A program made the translations under genes and the position numbers. Shown here one piece after another: positions 33,917 to 34,645 of a stretch of 34,645 nt of DNA (position 1 is its first letter; each line of letters opens with the position of its first letter). The stretch comes from Acidobacteriota bacterium (GTDB lineage Bacteria; Acidobacteriota; Thermoanaerobaculia; Multivoradales; J023): assembly GCA_029263395.1 (NCBI GenBank), contig JAJCXO010000283.1, positions 1 through 34,645 of the forward strand, read 5' to 3'. Below the pieces are notes generated by a model. That model saw only the letters and a list, made by a program, of their open reading frames with translations. It did not search any database and was not told the DNA's origin.

Positions 33917-34232
33917 AGCTCGCTAACTCTTCGTCGAGCTCTTCGGGCGGGTAACTGACAGCATCAACTCCAGCGGCTGCCAACGTCTCGAGAAATTTTT
34001 CTACTGGCGAGTTTGCGAATCGGGCGGCCTTGCTCAAGCTCAGAACTCCATCGGCATAAAGCTTGACCGCCAACGCTTCATAGACTCCGGCTTCGAGGAG
34101 ATGCTGGTTCATTGGTACCGCCACAAAGACCGGCCGACCGTGCTTGGTCACCACGGCCAGGTCTCCGGATTCGGCGCCTCGAACAAGCTCCCCAGTACGT
34201 TGACGTAGATCACGGATGTTGAAGCTTTGCAT
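33909..34232 (-). CDS. Antitoxin with fused Phd/YefM and UPF0175 domains
   Basis: A 107-aa protein from the ATG at 34230-34232, with GGGGG about 8 bases upstream; a TTG five codons earlier is less likely. Residues 1-45 (QSFNIRDLRQRTGELVRGAE, then VVTKHGRPVFVAVP) are a Phd/YefM DNA-binding antitoxin domain. Residues 50-107 (YEALAVKLYADGVLSLSKAA, FLETLAAAGVDAVSY, acidic end) match UPF0175, the usual partner of DUF3368 toxins. The first part probably binds the operon promoter while the C-terminal part neutralises the toxin. It is the first gene of the two-gene operon. Confidence 0.88.
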   Translation of the reverse strand: MQSFNIRDLRQRTGELVRGAESGDLAVVTKHGRPVFVAVPMNQHLLEAGVYEALAVKLYADGVLSLSKAARFANSPVEKFLETLAAAGVDAVSYPPEELDEELASFG

Positions 34233-34382
34233 GACTTGAGCCCCCAAATGTGCCTACATATGATAGCACAATTCTTATGCCTTCCACTGTTCGACGAACT
34301 GACCCATTGATACTGCCCGCACTCGTGACCAGGGGCACCTATACCGGGGCCCGCACCGGCTTTGCCCCCGCCATTAGATGGG

Positions 34383-34418
34383 GGAACGACCCTGAAGAAC
34401 AAGCCAAAGGCTCGTTCT
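34383..34418. repeat. 36-bp direct repeat, right copy
   Basis: Same orientation as 33290-33325, one mismatch, 1093 bp apart. In this copy the internal hairpin is extended by an outer stem (see 34388-34426), which the left copy lacks. It lies 150 bp before the antitoxin ATG. Confidence 0.9.
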
Positions 34419-34426
34419 CCAGGGTC
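34388..34426. terminator. Long two-part hairpin overlapping the right repeat
   Basis: Outer stem GACCCTG/CAGGGTC (34388-34394 with 34420-34426) encloses the imperfect inner stem GAACAAGCC-AAA-GGCTCGTTC. There is no clear T-run on either strand. It lies 45 bp after the stop of the minus-strand gene at 34471, so it may end that transcript, or be an extragenic repeat element. Confidence 0.4.
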
Positions 34427-34470
34427 TCCGTTACCACTCTAGGCTGTCTTCAAACGCTCCGGCAGCCTGC

Positions 34471-34645
34471 CTAGTTGGAGCAGATCGACACGTCGTCGAT
34501 GCCACACTCGACCAGGTCGCCGGTTGCCGAGCCGTCGGAGCACTGGACCCGCAGCTGGACGTTGGAGCCGGACGGGATCGACGCCGTGGCGGTGGCCCAG
34601 GCGGCATTCTGAGTTGTGTCGCCGTTCGAGGCCAGGGTGTTCCAG
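34471..34645 (-). CDS. C-terminal end of a secreted protein, N-terminus outside window
   Basis: The last 58 codons of a minus-strand gene entering from the right edge, ending in TAG at 34471-34473. The visible part is small-residue rich and beta-like: WNTLASNGD, ATASIPSG, VQLRVQCSDG, ending LVECGIDDVSICSN. The GIDDVSI ending and two-Cys pattern are typical of the C-terminal jelly-roll domains of secreted peptidases and adhesins in this type of genome. The main domain cannot be seen. Confidence 0.75.
   Translation of the reverse strand, partial: WNTLASNGDTTQNAAWATATASIPSGSNVQLRVQCSDGSATGDLVECGIDDVSICSN

Overview
The window looks like a piece of an Acidobacteriota chromosome, possibly the Thermoanaerobaculia/Holophagae side. 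It is GC-rich and carries two families first defined as acidobacterial: a VWFA-related secreted protein of the TIGR03436 type (28621-30642) and an ADOP-type orphan permease (30753-33215). Many exported proteins, a PA-domain zincin, a DPP IV-like peptidase and a TPR-CHAT lipoprotein fit the same picture. This placement is inference from family content. I see no rRNA, tRNA, CRISPR array, transposase or phage structural gene.

Layout, left to right. (1) 1-3724, minus: a fused ammonium transporter/hybrid histidine kinase (Amt, linker, PAS, HisKA, HATPase, REC, HPt), followed 14 bp later by a single-domain REC regulator cut by the window edge. (2) 3725-4155: an AT-rich regulatory stretch with two perfect palindromes of 20 and 18 bp; the first lies between plausible -35 and -10 elements reading right. 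(3) 4156-7219, plus: a small exported protein translationally coupled to an exported zincin with an inserted PA domain, a strong hairpin, and an unknown exported protein. (4) 7226-10320, minus: a RapA/SNF2-like ATPase and a GAF-like protein. (5) 10480-15350, plus: ECF sigma factor, membrane zinc-finger anti-sigma and a PPC-TPR-CHAT lipoprotein. (6) 15351-21035, plus: a 32-codon peptide gene with strong ribosome binding site and terminator-like hairpin, an 18-bp tandem repeat, a NodU/CmcH carbamoyltransferase, an SGNH-fold protein, and an AMIN-DUF1287 protein that has lost its expected catalytic Cys and His. (7) 21060-23715, minus: a four-helix membrane protein (Phage_holin_4_2) and a DPP IV-family peptidase. 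(8) 23775-28406, minus: a tight three-gene operon of Hsp70-DUF3731, ABC/OLD-type AAA ATPase and DUF4276 TOPRIM-like protein. (9) 28621-33215, plus: the VWFA protein and the ADOP permease. (10) 33290-34418: a toxin-antitoxin pair (DUF3368 PIN-like toxin, Phd-UPF0175 fused antitoxin) between two near-identical 36-bp direct repeats. (11) 34471-34645, minus: the C-terminal end of a secreted protein.

The most promising undescribed units are the Hsp70/AAA ATPase/DUF4276 operon, which resembles PARIS/OLD two-gene defence modules with an added chaperone; the sigma/anti-sigma/CHAT lipoprotein cassette, which may link an envelope signal to a caspase-like protease; the Amt-hybrid kinase with its regulator; and the 32-aa peptide upstream of the carbamoyltransferase/SGNH genes. 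All functional statements come from reading motifs by eye. No database search was run.
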